From Ganoderma boninense (Eukaryota; Basidiomycota; Agaricomycetes; Polyporales; Polyporaceae): DNA of 64,000 bases. How positions within the stretch are numbered: position 1 is the first letter of the stretch; every line of letters begins with the position of its first letter. Position numbers and translations under genes: made by a program. The stretch lies in assembly GCA_002900995.3 (NCBI GenBank), contig CM035304.1, positions 2,450,823 through 2,514,822 on the forward strand. Reading direction: 5' to 3'. Positions 47,066-58,088 of this stretch are shown here, one piece after another. The notes beneath the pieces were generated by a model that saw only the letters and a list, made by a program, of their open reading frames with translations, was not told the DNA's origin and searched no databases.

Positions 47066-48704
47066 TCAGACAACTTCCCCCAACCTCGCATCATTTCCGA
47101 CCACCTCCTCCCTCTTTCGCTTGTGCTCCCTTGGTGCGTCGTTCCTTTCCATCTCCTCTAGTTCCTCACGAACCATTCTCGCGAACACCTGCGCGTCCCC
47201 CTGAATCCACACGTCAAATACTCCCTCCCACTCCTTCGCCGGTAACGAAAAATCTAGGTTCAAGTAAATCGTCTGGACAAGAGGTTTCTCGTCCGCCCTA
47301 AGGAGGCGATGTTGAGAAGGCAACGGCGTTGCGAGCCCATGGGCAGGTACCGTCGGCTGTTCTACAAGCAGACCAGTGGGTGCAGCCGTCGCGGTGTGCT
47401 GGAACTTCACCGCTTTGGAGAACTCTCGCACTATGCGCTTCGTCCCCGGGACACGAAGGCTCGTCCCCACCACCAGGAGTAGATCTGCACCAGTGTAGTA
47501 TTTGCCCTTCGACGTCCCCATCAGGTCCTTCCGGACGACGTCGCCAAGCTGTTCTCCATCCTTATGGTCCTTGTTGTAGAGCACTACGCTCGGACGTAGC
47601 TTCCCAATTCCGCGGGGCCGTTTCCCTAGGAACTGTCGCATTTCTTCAAGAGCAGTGCACTGAGGACATGGAGGAGGTGTACCAGAAACCAAAGAACCGA
47701 TGTGATCTCGTAGGGGATATGAGTGCGCACATGCGACGCAATGCATGAGCTGTAGGGAGCCGTGAAGGGGGATGCATTTGGGGGTTTGTGCTGCCTGTGA
47801 CACAGACCGTCTCGTTGATTGTGTAGTCGGGTGAGACATGTCCCCGGGGGACGTCTGCGCTGAAGGAATATCAGGAGGTTCCTTCCCACCATGCTGAGGT
47901 TTGGCACGTTTAGAGCCCAACTCGGGGATCCCAAACGTAAGACCAGCTTTCTCCTCAAGGGCATCGATGTTTTGTGTGTAGACCCGAAGGAGACGGCGGC
48001 GTTCATGGAGGACTCGGAGGAATTGGTGAAATGCCGTGGGTTCAGCTACGTCTGACAGCTGTGATAGTTGTGCAATCATTCGGCAGAAAAGCGACATCGT
48101 GTCTTCAGACTGTACGGGGCAAGTCAATGAGTCCATGATGGTCCACCTATGTACGATGTAAGGATGAACTGTGCACCAACACTGCTATTCGTGCAAACGG
48201 GACGTTCAGATCATGACCCTCGGTGCTCTGAGTATATCCTTCTTCAGAAGGGAGCCCCGGCTTATGAACATTTTCAAACGTTGCCCGCATGAGACACGAT
48301 GCCCATGCGGCGATCACACAGCGTGGTCGCGAAGTGTGCTAAACAAAGACCCCGATGTAGTAGAAGAGAAACGCGACGTACGTTGAGAACAGAAGCATCG
48401 AACAAATCCTTGCCTGAGGCAAGCGTTGGGTGGTCCTTCTTCAAGGACTGAAACAGGCCCTCCGACGACCTGAAGTCAGGTATCCCGGCCTGGACGGAGA
48501 TGCCCGCACCTAAACTCAATGCAAGCATTGCACGCCGCTGTTAAAATTTGCCCAGGGCAAAAGTGGGTGCTGTCACTCACCGCACACAACAACAATGCGG
48601 CGTCCCTTGAGGACGGTCTTAATGACGCGCTTGACATGGTCCACAGGATCTGCCGAGGCAACCAGAAACGTTGGCGACGATGGAAAGGATGCTGCAGTGT
48701 CCAT
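47066..48704 (-). CDS. Sirtuin, NAD+-dependent protein deacetylase (SIR2 family)
   Basis: Removes acyl groups from lysines using NAD+, typically on histones. Start ATG 48704 (MDTAASFPSSPTF). Exon 1 48581-48704, intron 48510-48580, exon 2 48382-48509, intron 48111-48381 region, exon 3 48109-47066; the phases agree and about 431 residues result. Motifs in order: VVVCGAGISVQAGIPDFRS (NAD-binding), VYTQNIDALEEKAGL, the catalytic HGSLQ (in IPLHGSLQLMHC), two zinc Cys pairs (CVAC and CPQC), and VVGTSLRVPGTKRIV. An 80-residue insertion between the QNID motif and HGS, and a basic C-terminal tail (REHKRKREEVV), suggest a nuclear Hst3/Hst4-type enzyme (inference). The second intron, about 270 nt, is unusually long and may contain an unseen small exon. 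No frame break. Confidence 0.93.
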
Positions 48705-49742
48705 GGGTAAAAAAGTCGTCATCGCACGAACCATGGGCAAGACACCGAGGGCAGAGGAGAAGGTACGGTATTGCGAGGCAGGCGGCCAAAGACCAGGGAA
48801 ACGGTCCGAAGACTGGTCGGATTGGCGGTATCATTTATCGTACTGACTGCATGCCAGATGTCCGTCCCACTGTATTGGGTCGGGCATGCCCGCCATGTGA
48901 CGACAATCTCAGAGGGCTCGGCGACGGTAGACGCGACATGACTAGTTCTATAAGTGAGTCAGCCCAGACGCCAGCAACATCGAGTAGAATTGTAGGTGTC
49001 AATACAAATACAGAAATCGGAAGCGTTGAGGATAGCGGGGATGGCGGGAGACATTCGCGGGGATAGTACTCGCGGTGTCGAAACCTGGCATTGACGTCCA
49101 AAGTGGACGTTGCAGCCTTCTCAGCACAGGGACTCGAAGTCGTCTGAGCGAGTCAGTGGGACTGATATGCGCCACTAGAAGGAGGCTGTCGATGACAATG
49201 GTCCGATTAATGTGCAATTCGAATAACATAACAGACTTGGTGGCAGATACGTACCGAATGTCTTCGTGAGCGTTTGAGAAGAGATAGGAAACGAGTCAAA
49301 GTCCCGACTCGGACCTGCCATGGTCTGGCGCCTATGCTGGAGATAGACCCGTTAGACGCCTGCTCCACCATTTGCTCGATGTTCTGCACCGGCGCACATA
49401 CTTATTCAGTCTTCTCCTCTCCCGCTAGAATACTCCTCTCTGCAACGGCCCTTTCCTCGAACTCAGTGTTCGCGCTCGGAGCCGCCCTCTCAACATCACG
49501 GCCGGTGAGGTTCTACAATGTGCGCGTCACAACTGAATACCTCGACACGCAGTATCTCCCAGGCCCGCTCTCCCCTCGAATATCATCTCTCGGAGCCAGC
49601 TTTGTGCTCGCCCCTAAATCATGCCGACGACTTTGTGTCCCGGCTCACGCACACCTAGCTCCCGCCGTCTTCGAGAGGCACGAAGCCTCATGATCGTAGT
49701 TGGAGTGTAGTGGCAGCACATACGTGGAGATTCATCGTGAGT
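48705..49742. other. Intergenic region upstream of the sirtuin
   Basis: Presumptive sirtuin promoter at the left. A plus-strand open frame 49274-49693 (139 codons, Ser/Ala-rich) lacks family resemblance and is not called. Nothing else recognised. Confidence 0.45.
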
Positions 49743-51049
49743 TCAAACTACCTTCGCCCCGGGAGCGCTCTGATTCATGGCGGCCTCCAGCTCGATCGGT
49801 TCTCGCCCGACAGCCTCGCAACAGGGAGATGCCCCGGTTGCTGCCGACTTGCGGAAGGGGGTAGGGCGTGAGGGGGGGCCGGACGTCGACGCAGGTTGGC
49901 TCCTGCCCGTTCGTCCGAGCCTTGCATCCAACTCCGTCGGTATGTCTCTCTGTATGATTAGCACCTTGCGTCTATCTTCCATGTCTCGCGGTAGATCAAT
50001 CAGGAACTGTAATTAGTTATATCCTCTGCGGCGTACAGAAATTAGTGATATCCTGGGGTGTGTGACATGCAGAATATTTCTAGGACTGCGAGTTCTTTGC
50101 GGTCTGCCAGGAGAATCATGAGAACTTCCAGAAGTGGACAGCCTCTCGTCCATGATGTCATCGCTCGTCTCCGAGTCGCAAGAGCTGGCAATCGGCGCGC
50201 CACTTGAGGCCCCCTCCTCCCCCTTCGTAGTCTGCCTTATCAACTCCGTTCTCCGTTTTCCCTTGATGGCTTTTAGTACAAACTTCCGAACATGTCGATC
50301 CCCGACTTCTAAAACATACCAAAGGCGCACGGAGGGCCGGATCTTCGAGAGCTCAGCAGGTTTCGAGTTCAGTTCGCTCATCTCCTCGTAGTCACGGTCC
50401 GCGCATGGACCGGGTCGCGTCTGAAAATTATCAAGGGGCTACACTAATGTCCGGATCTGTGACTAGGTATCACCGTTGCTACGGGTTTATGTCCTCAATG
50501 ACAAACGAACTTTCACTCCACCCAAGGCTGGTCTCCAACGCCCTCTTCAAGCTGCAAGTGAAACACGTCCGTCAGTTTCCTTGCAGTGTGATGGGAAGAC
50601 ATCTACTAACCCGTCTTGCTTGAACGTCTCCAGCTTAATTGAGCGAGGCTGAGCGGAGCATATCAGCACATGCACTTCAGGGAACGGCCATGCTGGCCAC
50701 GCACAAACTTACCGGGCGAAACCTCAGGACTTTGCCATCTTTCTTTGATACAAAGCGACAACGGCCGCCTGCAGTCCCCATATACCCCCTGGACAGTAGG
50801 TATACCCTAGATTACCCATAAGCTAATACACAATCGTCAGCCTATACCAGGTAGGAGCGAGGAATAATCGCGACATACATTCACGAACTGGGGCCACGTT
50901 ATGTCGTGTCGGGCATTCTTTCCGATCTTCAAAATAGAGGATATGGTCTGTAAGGTGCGATTATTGCCAGGCACGTCCGAATTTTGGCCATCTCCGTTGT
51001 ACGAGAAACTCACCTTGAAGTCCCTTTTGCTCACTCGGTAGGTGGACAT
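49743..51049 (-). CDS. Multi-exon hypothetical protein(s), model unresolved
   Basis: On the minus strand, exon-like blocks are separated by GT-AG signals. Block 1 starts at ATG 51049 (MSTYRVSKRDFK), followed by an intron and TISSILKIGKNARHDITWPQFVN, an intron, then LMGNLGYTYCPGG near 50810. Block 2 (about 50750-50710) is RFVSKKDGKVLRFRP in a different frame. Block 3 (about 50500-50560) contains ALETSLGWSESSFV. Block 4 (about 50425-50090) contains IRPSVRLWYVLEVGDRHV and a Ser-rich part. Block 5 (50005-49743) reads FLIDLPRDMEDRRKV, ending at TAA or TGA 49743. Block 1 resembles a small family widespread in basidiomycete genomes with a D-I-T-W-x-Q-F motif (recollection, unnamed). Whether this is one gene or two, and whether the frame change near 50780 (a run of five G) is real, cannot be settled from sequence alone. 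Confidence 0.42.
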
Positions 51050-52507
51050 GGTTGCAAGCGTTGGCGGGGATAGAGGATGTGTGCGACGGCGTACGACCTT
51101 ATAAATTGGTCCGGCAGAGGACTTGCGACGAGCTGCAAGGTGAAGGCGAGCGCCTTCGGTTCGAGGCTGGTATTGTGAGCCGTCTCAAGACAGTCCGACT
51201 CTAACCAAGACATTACAAACGCCCTCAGGACTCTCCGGGTCTCCAAAGCTCTGACCGGCTATTGCATCTGGCCCTCACGCGCTATGTGTTGGTGCTGGGC
51301 ACTCACCTTCTCGGCTGTACAATAGCCGAGCGCAAACCACTTCTCTTCCAACAACTGTTCCAATCGCCTGTTCGGGGTATCATGGCTGTCCAACGTTCTC
51401 GCTCGCCTATCCTCTCGAAATCTCATCGGGCCTCCTGTATCCGGAACTCCGCCCTCACCGCCTCGTCTAGTAGGGTCCCACTCGGTCCCGCTCGTCTAAC
51501 GACCACACCGCTCGGTCCCGCTCGTCTAAGCATAGTCCCGCTCGCCCGGCGACATCTCCTCCCCCCTTGCTTCGTGCTCATCTAGTGATGTCCCGCTTGT
51601 CTAGCGACGTACCACTCATGTCGCAGTGTTTCGTTCATGACTCGACATTCCCATTCATTCAAGGTGCATGGACTCCTTGGCCTTCCATTAGGGTGTCGCA
51701 TACGTGACGAGTCCCTGCCTCATTCCCCTCAGGGACATCACATATCAGGTCGCGATGAAATTCTTCGAACATTCAGTTCCTCCTAGTCGACTCCGACTCT
51801 CGCACCCACTGCTGTGGTACCGGTATTGATGCGCATTCATGGAAACCGTGCTGGCGGAGCCCCGCGTCAATCGCCTCCCGGACGACGACGGGACTTACCT
51901 CGGGCCCCTCCTTAGCACGAAGAAGGGAACTCTAAATTTCCTGCCATCGGCTGATGGTCGTCATACTCCATTTGTCTGAAGACCACGTCCCTCAAATGAA
52001 GGACGTAAGGAAGAGGCTGAAAATGGCATTGCGCCGAGGGGCTCGGAGAAAGGTCAGCATTCCGGTAAGCGGCGGCGCTGACCGCAGTGCGAATGGAGCT
52101 TCCGAAGCGACCAGCCAGTCTTGAGGTTCTAGGCGTGGCCGTGAACTTCGCGCCACTACATTTTGGCCGGCGTGGGATTGGCAGTGTATCATGACAGTCG
52201 ACAAATCATGGACACTTACTGTTGCCGGCCCCGGAACGTCCACCTTGCGCGTACCGTAAATTGTCGTTGTGACTGTATATCGACGTTCCCCCAGCCAGTT
52301 TTGTAGGGTCTAGCTGGGAGCTTGAGGGGTCTGCCTGACGCGCCCAATTCGCCTGTCTCTCTGGTTCCGGCTCCGCTCGCGACTGCAGATTACACTTGAC
52401 TTTGTAATTCGGACGTGACCCATCCTCTCTCTCCAGTACTACTCCTTAGGTATATGATATTCATGTTGTTCGTCTCCGTCTTCGAGCTGCCGACCTTCTC
52501 TTCTGTC
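51050..52507. other. Intergenic region with a short degenerate tandem repeat
   Basis: No gene supported. At 51463-51555 a 30-base unit (CTCGGTCCCGCTCGTCTAAC plus ten bases) occurs twice in full and partially on both sides. The plus-strand frame across it (51262-51585) is regarded as chance. The right end is the presumptive promoter of the three-exon gene at 52508. Confidence 0.45.
51463..51555. repeat. Degenerate 30-bp tandem repeat
   Basis: The core CTCGGTCCCGCTCGTCTAA is at 51481 and 51511; degraded cores lie before (CTCGTCTAGTAGGGTCCCA) and after (CATAGTCCCGCTCGCCCGG). About three units. Confidence 0.6.
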
Positions 52508-53310
52508 ATGCCCAGAATGCAGCCCGTTCTTCGCCGCGCACCTCCCCGACCCACTGACCTAGCCGCTGTTCCACTCTTGCGGCCGCGTGTACCTGCAACA
52601 TCACAAGACAAATTCGTGCAAGACATTTTGGATGCCTCGGAAGGCGCCTTGGAGGAGGAGCCCTTTGAACTTCGAGTGGCGCTTCGTCTGTTTGTAGAAA
52701 GGACTTCGGTAAGTCTTCGTCCTTGAGTGCCAGTGCAGGTATCTTCATAACGACTCATAGCATCCCGCCGAGGGTATCTTCCAAGATCCAACCACGCATA
52801 CCCTCCTTTTTTATATCTGTCCCTTGATCCCGACTCAACCCCTTATCCTGCGGTTCGACTCTTTCGATGGCAATGACGTTGAAGCACCTGGAGCACCTCT
52901 TTGGGCATCTCGAATATCCGAGACCAAGGATTTACCCTTGCGTCTGTGGTGCTCGGGTGACTGGCTACGACGACACGCATGGAGTTGGTCATATGGCTCG
53001 TCTCCAGACTGTGAAGTTGTCGGCTTGCTACGATTAGCAATTCTGAAGTACTTGGATAGCTGTTTGGTATGGTGTATTTTCTCGTCTCTTGCCTCTCACT
53101 TTTTGACTCTATATGCAGAAAATCCACCGGAATGCAACACGAGACCTGGGATTACTCCGTCCACCTCCCATACCCATACCTCGGCCAACCCTGTTGAACG
53201 TGGAGACTGTGGCCGAGAGAGTGGATGGGAAACGGGTTAATTTGGAAGCTTTACGCGATGCGGAACACTTATATACTCAGTTGGTTGGTATGCGCAACTC
53301 GTGCTACTGA
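52508..53310 (+). CDS. Unrecognised three-exon protein, 232 residues
   Basis: Three exons join cleanly, all introns 52 nt and phase 0: 52508-52708, 52761-53066, 53119-53310 (TGA). Start at MPRMQPVLRRAPP; an in-frame upstream ATG (52415) is possible but gives an implausible hydrophobic leader. The N-terminus is Pro/Arg-rich; the acidic SQDKFVQDILDASEGALEEE and FELRVALRLFVERTS follow. Exon 2 has TLLFYICPLIPTQPLILRF, FDSFDGNDVEAPG and LWCSGDWLRRHAWSWSYG, then GLLRLAILKYLDSCL. Exon 3 ends the protein with NVETVAERVDGKRVN and LYTQLVGMRNSCY. Three consistent small introns and sustained codon-like composition argue for a real gene; its family and function are not recognised. No signal peptide or transmembrane segment is evident. 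Confidence 0.68.
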
Positions 53311-54309
53311 AAGCGTAGAATCACCGTAGACTTTATTCGTATCCCTCTGGCATCCTTTGGTGCCTTCACTCGATCACTTCCGGCCAACATCTTGTATGCG
53401 CCGGCGCTCCCATCGGAGCTAACATGGAGGTAGTACTGAGCTCTAAGCAGCTACTAATCTTACGGTGGCTCATCCGGAGGGGTCCGGGGAGGGAGGACCA
53501 GCCATCCAGGTGCGGATAGAAACCGAGTGTGCCGTGGCGTTCGGTGTGGTTCGCCTGCAAGCGCACCCTCCCGCCAACCAGGTTGGCACATCAAGCACTG
53601 CCACGAGCACTAGCGCTCATGCTCTTCGCCACAGTGTAACACGTGGCTGGTCTGGAATCGAGACATCCGATCTGCAGATCTCAGCGTTCAGACTCTACCA
53701 GAAGTATAGTACTAAGTAATTTCGAAGACCTCATGACAGACAATGGCGGATACCGCCAATCGCAATATGGCTGTAAAAGGACCAGGACTGGTCTCCTGTC
53801 ACAACCATATTCCGGACCGCGATTTCGGATAAGCGCAGTATAGAAGACAATCACAACGGTTATTCACTCGGTTGTTGATCCATACAATGGGTGAGTAAGA
53901 TTGCATTGGTCTTTTGTTAACGAGCGCATTTGAAATAGGTATATCGCCCCTCCGGGCAGTCCTGGTCACGCGGTGCAGGGTACTCAAAAACCACGCGGTA
54001 TATCGAACAGAAATAATCATACCGGAGCACTTCGTCAGGTCTACACCTATGAGTAAAACATATGTTACTATGGCTAGATGTTTCTCAGTAGCAGCACCAT
54101 CCCGACGGCCGCATTTGGGCGGCGGCGGGACAGCGATGCCGGATCGCGCGTCTGCCCATCGCCGCCTGCGCTGTCCGCTGCCTGTCCGCCACAGAAGCCA
54201 CGAGCTGCCAGCCCGTCCAAGCGCCGATTACGTCATTTTCGGGGAGGTTCGGGACGTACGTTGCCACGCCATCAGCTGCGAGCGCCCATGGTCACATCCC
54301 TTCGACCAC
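53311..54309. other. Intergenic region left of the first 650-bp repeat
   Basis: No supported gene; short open frames only. The right portion (54085-54309) has open frames on both strands without family resemblance. Confidence 0.45.
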
Positions 54310-54959
54310 GACGACGGTCATCAACAACTCGTCGACTGGTGTCCTCCCGTTGTGATCGTCGCCTCAAGGCCTCAAGCTCAAGGCTCGCCTGGATGCTGTT
54401 GCTGCCCCCTGCCTCTTGGAAAGCAACGATGGTCGGTCGCTGACCCCTCACGGTTCGTCTATGTATACTTCAGTGCCTGCCGCCACTGACCATTGAACTG
54501 AAGGGACGACATATGCGTCCGAGTTTTGACGGATTGCTGCCACATCGGGTGCCATTTGCGAGGTCGAGATTCAAGCCGCGAAGCAGCGGCTGGAGGGCTC
54601 TCCGACCACCACTGGCGACATCTCCAACTCTGGAATGCTGGGCGATGCGCCTTTTACTGCACGGCGCGGAAAGGTTGCGGTGTTAGACGGTCTGGGGATG
54701 CAAGTGAGTCTAACTTATCTGTTCCCTTATTTCTGAGCTGCCAGAGGCATATCGGGCTGTACGGGTTGCTTCGTTCGGCGAAGTTGCGAAGACGTGTGCA
54801 GGGCGACGGTTGACTGGGAGCCTCGGTTCTACCACGCGTCCTGCGTGGGTGCTGGACGTCGTGTAGGGTCCGCGCGTGAGGCAATGGTCGGCGGCTCTGG
54901 CTCCACTGCCAGCTGCCCGCCGGCGATCCTCTGGTCGCTTGTCTGCCGCTACTGGCTGG
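54310..54959. repeat. 650-bp direct repeat, left copy
   Basis: Almost identical to 59296-59946 in the same orientation, 4986 bases away. Differences seen: an A/G change about ten bases in, a G/A in CTCCC(G/A)TTGTG, and one missing G in CTCTGGTCG. It contains a coding-like frame (IAATSGAICEVEIQAAKQRL, about 54529-54704) that ends at a GTGAGT donor-like site. The ends lack TG...CA, so this is not an obvious LTR. Its right part overlaps the tandem duplication that starts at 54835. Confidence 0.88.
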
Positions 54960-55299
54960 CTGGCTGGGGCCCCGCGGACTGTTTACGGACGTGCTGCACG
55001 GGTGCTGGACGTCGTGCAGGGATCCGGGCGTGGGGCGATGGCCGGGAGCGCGATGTCGAGGCTTTGCGCGTCCTGCACAGGTGCTGGACGTCGTGTAGGG
55101 TCCGCGCGTGAGGCAATGGTCGGCGGCTCTGGCTCCACTGCCAGCTGCCCGCCGGCGATCCTCTGGGTCGCTTGTCTGCCGCTACTGGCTGGCTGGCTGG
55201 GGCCCCGCGGACTGTTTACGGACGTGCTGCACGGGTGCTGGACGTCGTGCAGGGATCCGGGCGTGGGGCGATGGCCAGGAGCGCGATGTCGAGGCTTTG
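54835..55299. repeat. Two-unit tandem duplication, unit 232-233 bp
   Basis: Unit A 54835-55066 and unit B 55067-55299 both begin CGCGTCCTGC and end GAGGCTTTG. Differences are few (a short change after the start, one inserted G, and one C/A change in GCGATGGCC(G/A)GGAG). Each unit holds two copies of GTGCTGGACGTCGTG. Only the first half of unit A is present in the right-hand 650-bp repeat. Confidence 0.88.
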
Positions 55300-55698
55300 G
55301 GCATGCGGCGGCTCTGGCAGTAGAGCCAGATGCCGACCGCTGACTCTCCTGAGTCGTCCAGTGATACCACCGAAAGGCCGTATTGTTCTCGGATGTTGGT
55401 AATGTGCAGCTGCAAGCATGGCTTGAAGTTGTCGCCTCAGCGCTGTAGGCGACGATCACGGCTGATCCATCTTTCGTCGCCCTAGTAATCGAATCTACTG
55501 AAGTTCCCGTACGAACAAGCTGTGCGTGACCCATCGGTGAGTTAGGCAATGGTCAGGAATCGAAGTTCGTACTAGTTTTTTCTCTCTCAGTTCGTCGATC
55601 TATGTTGCCGTATGGACGTGTGTATGTGGACGTTGTCATGAGCTCCGTTCTACCCCACGCTGCGCACTGCGTACCGTTGCCCAAACCCCTTATGTCCT
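55300..55698. other. Short intergenic region
   Basis: Between the tandem duplication and the minus-strand gene ending at 55699. Nothing recognised. Confidence 0.45.
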
Positions 55699-56166
55699 TC
55701 AAGCTGTCGTCCTCTCCGGATCTTCTAGGTCCCAATCCTGTGATGAGCGTCGCGAGGCCGACTGCGGGAGAGCAGCAAGTCTCTGTCCCTGTGGGCTGCT
55801 ACGTCGTCCTACGGCAGAGGGCCTGGACGACGGCATGCCCAGGGTGACACGGCGCGTGCCGCTACGGTGCGTATGTCCGTGAGAGTCTGACATGGACGTG
55901 GTCGGGCTCGAACTTGGAGGATATTTGGGGGAGGGCGAACTAGGACCCGGGCCGGGAGCGGAGGCCTGAAGGGTGAGTCCATGGGGCGGATTGGCGACTA
56001 AGCGATGGACGTCGACCTGGAGAGAAAGGGAAGATCTGTGGAGGAGGAGTAGCGAATGAATGAGGTGGAATGGATGCGGGAGGATCGAGACACGGAGGTC
56101 TCCACCAACTTGGTAGAACGCTAGGGGGCGGCGCTCCTGGTGTTGTCGGACTCGCTGTGTGGTCAT
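55699..56166 (-). CDS. Small conserved hypothetical protein
   Basis: Single open frame; the start is most likely MTTQRVRQHQERRPLAFY (56166), with an alternative in-frame ATG at 56223. The N-terminal half is patterned and hydrophobic (GGDLRVSILPHPFHLIHSLL, LHRSSLSLQVDVHRLVANP), which resembles a small basidiomycete family I have seen but cannot name. The C-terminal half is Ser/Pro-rich and probably disordered (GPGPSSPSPKYPPSSSPTT). It lies between two repeats and next to an assembly gap. No signal peptide or domain recognised. Confidence 0.5.
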   Translation of the reverse strand: MTTQRVRQHQERRPLAFYQVGGDLRVSILPHPFHLIHSLLLLHRSSLSLQVDVHRLVANPPHGLTLQASAPGPGPSSPSPKYPPSSSPTTSMSDSHGHTHRSGTRRVTLGMPSSRPSAVGRRSSPQGQRLAALPQSASRRSSQDWDLEDPERTTA

Positions 56167-56385
56167 GGTGTGGGATTTTCGTGTATGACGTCGGTGTCGT
56201 CGTGATTGTTCCTTAGTCCTCAATGACTGCTCGTCACGCCATTTCCTCTCGCCCCGCCGATCGCGTTGTCGGCGTGGATTTGTTATTCACAATTCCTGGG
56301 CACAGTGTAAGGTCACTCTAGAGTCTAATGTACACGCATTCAATTAGAAGTTAGTGTGCTGAGGCTGGAGGTTATCGCAAAGAGT

Positions 56386-56485
56386 NNNNNNNNNNNNNNN
56401 NNNNNNNNNNNNNNNNNNNNNNNNNNNNNNNNNNNNNNNNNNNNNNNNNNNNNNNNNNNNNNNNNNNNNNNNNNNNNNNNNNNNN
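56386..56485. other. Assembly gap (100 N)
   Basis: Exactly 100 N, a conventional gap of unknown size. It interrupts the downstream end of the minus-strand gene at 56486-58088. Confidence 0.99.
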
Positions 56486-58088
56486 ATTTGTCGGATTTCC
56501 AAGTAGCGGCGCCCAACACGAGTCTCCTTGTTCGACTCATCAGGCACCCCGTTCAAAAATTGACGCCACGACTGTGTGCCGACCTTGGTCGCTCCCGACC
56601 CCGGAACTTGCAAAAGATAAAGCCAATTGGTGCGCACGCGCAACCAGTTGAGCATGTATCGCTCTACTTTTGCCGTATCACTAGGCGAAACCAAGATCGC
56701 GGGCTCGGGGATCCAGTATCCCCATATTTCGGCGGCTGGGCGCGCTTTCTGTGAACGATCGACAGTTTGCATGGCCCGCTGCCATGAAGGGATGGCTGGG
56801 GGCATCCAGCGATGCGCGAATTCGGCAAACTTATCGCGCCCGCGGATCTGAGAAGGATGGGGCTTGCCAGGTTTCGCCTTCGGGTCTAAAGCTTGAGCGT
56901 TAACGATATGTAAGATGACATATAAGAAACCCACATACATGGCGCAAAAGTGAGTGCAGAGACCTTGCACGAAGTGCCGCCACGAGGCACCAGGGCTCTG
57001 GAAGGATCTCCGCGGCCCAGAAGTTGAGACTGGCTAGATTTTGATCTGGGGAGACCGCAGGCGTAATCTTCAGAGTAGAACAGAGATGCAGCCGGAATGC
57101 GGGAGAGGTCTCGATAAGTGTGACATGCGCGCATAGTTGCCTCCAGATGCTTGTCGCCTGGTAGTCCGTGATACAGGGCCTCTTCACCAAAGAATGGGGC
57201 GCTGGCGATATGATATGCATCCCGTATCACAACCAGGTCGCGAACCAGGATTTCCTCATGCACAGCCTCGGAAGTGCGCAAGAACCACACGGGACTGTCG
57301 ATAGCCATGAGATGTTGTACAATAGCTGGATCTGTAGTCCAGGCACCCATCCACCGAGCACCAACGCCCGGCATCGAAAGACCTCTTTCATGAACTTTGG
57401 ACATATGCGAATGATATTCGAGACAAGCGTTTGCAAGGAGCCAGTAGCGCTGTAATTGCACGACCTGTATGACTTGATCGCGAAAACTTGCCGGCATGTA
57501 GCGCAGGCGATCAAAGGCTTGGTGCATCGCGACAGCATACCATCGCAAGTGATCAGCTTGTTGATGCGAATCGTTGGACTTCGTACCACCCAAGGCAGAC
57601 TGGACCCGATGAACCATTTCGGAGACGAGGAGATCAAAGGCATCGACGAATGACTTTGATAGGCGGCCGAAACCACCGACGACCGAGCCTTTGTTAGGAA
57701 TGAAGTCACGGATAGTGGGGGATTTCCATAGGACGGCAAGGGCATCGTAATCTGGGACAGGCCTGAGGATTGCGCATAGATATGGGTAATGCCAGGAAAA
57801 TATTTGAGGGGCGTTCAGAGGGTCCGCAAGTCCAAAACGACCATTGTCACGAAGTTGTACCGTCAAGAGCCCGTGCTCGAACTGGGGAATATACTCCGCG
57901 GTGGGCGAAGTAATGAACACGGAGTGATCCTTGGACAATGCTCCGACAAGGCCGTCAGAGAAGGTGGGGAGGGCGCCAGCTACGCATTGCGACCGAGTTG
58001 TCAGGACGAAGAACAGGACATATCCCCCAACTTGAAGAAAAGACTTACCAGGGAGAGAGCCAAGACGGTCAACACTGAAAAACTCCAT
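56486..58088 (-). CDS. Abundant uncharacterised basidiomycete protein family, 3'-truncated by the gap
   Basis: Start ATG 58088 (MEFFSVDRLGSLPG). A 69-nt in-frame segment with GTAAGT...GTAG ends just after is probably an intron, joining SLP to AGALPTFSDGLVGALSKDH. Then HYPYLCAILRPVPDYDAL, DHLRWYAVAMHQAFDRLRYM, PASFRDQVIQVVQLQRYWLL, MGAWTTDPAIVQHLMA and IDSPVWFLR. After a region of uncertain splicing (about 57050-56890) the frame continues with IRGRDKFAEFAHRWMPPAIP, EIWGYWIPEPAILVSP, MLNWLRVRTNWLYLL and WRQFLNGVPDE, running into the N run. This matches a family present in many copies in agaricomycete genomes (recognised by pattern, no function known). Only the start and middle are available. 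Confidence 0.75.
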
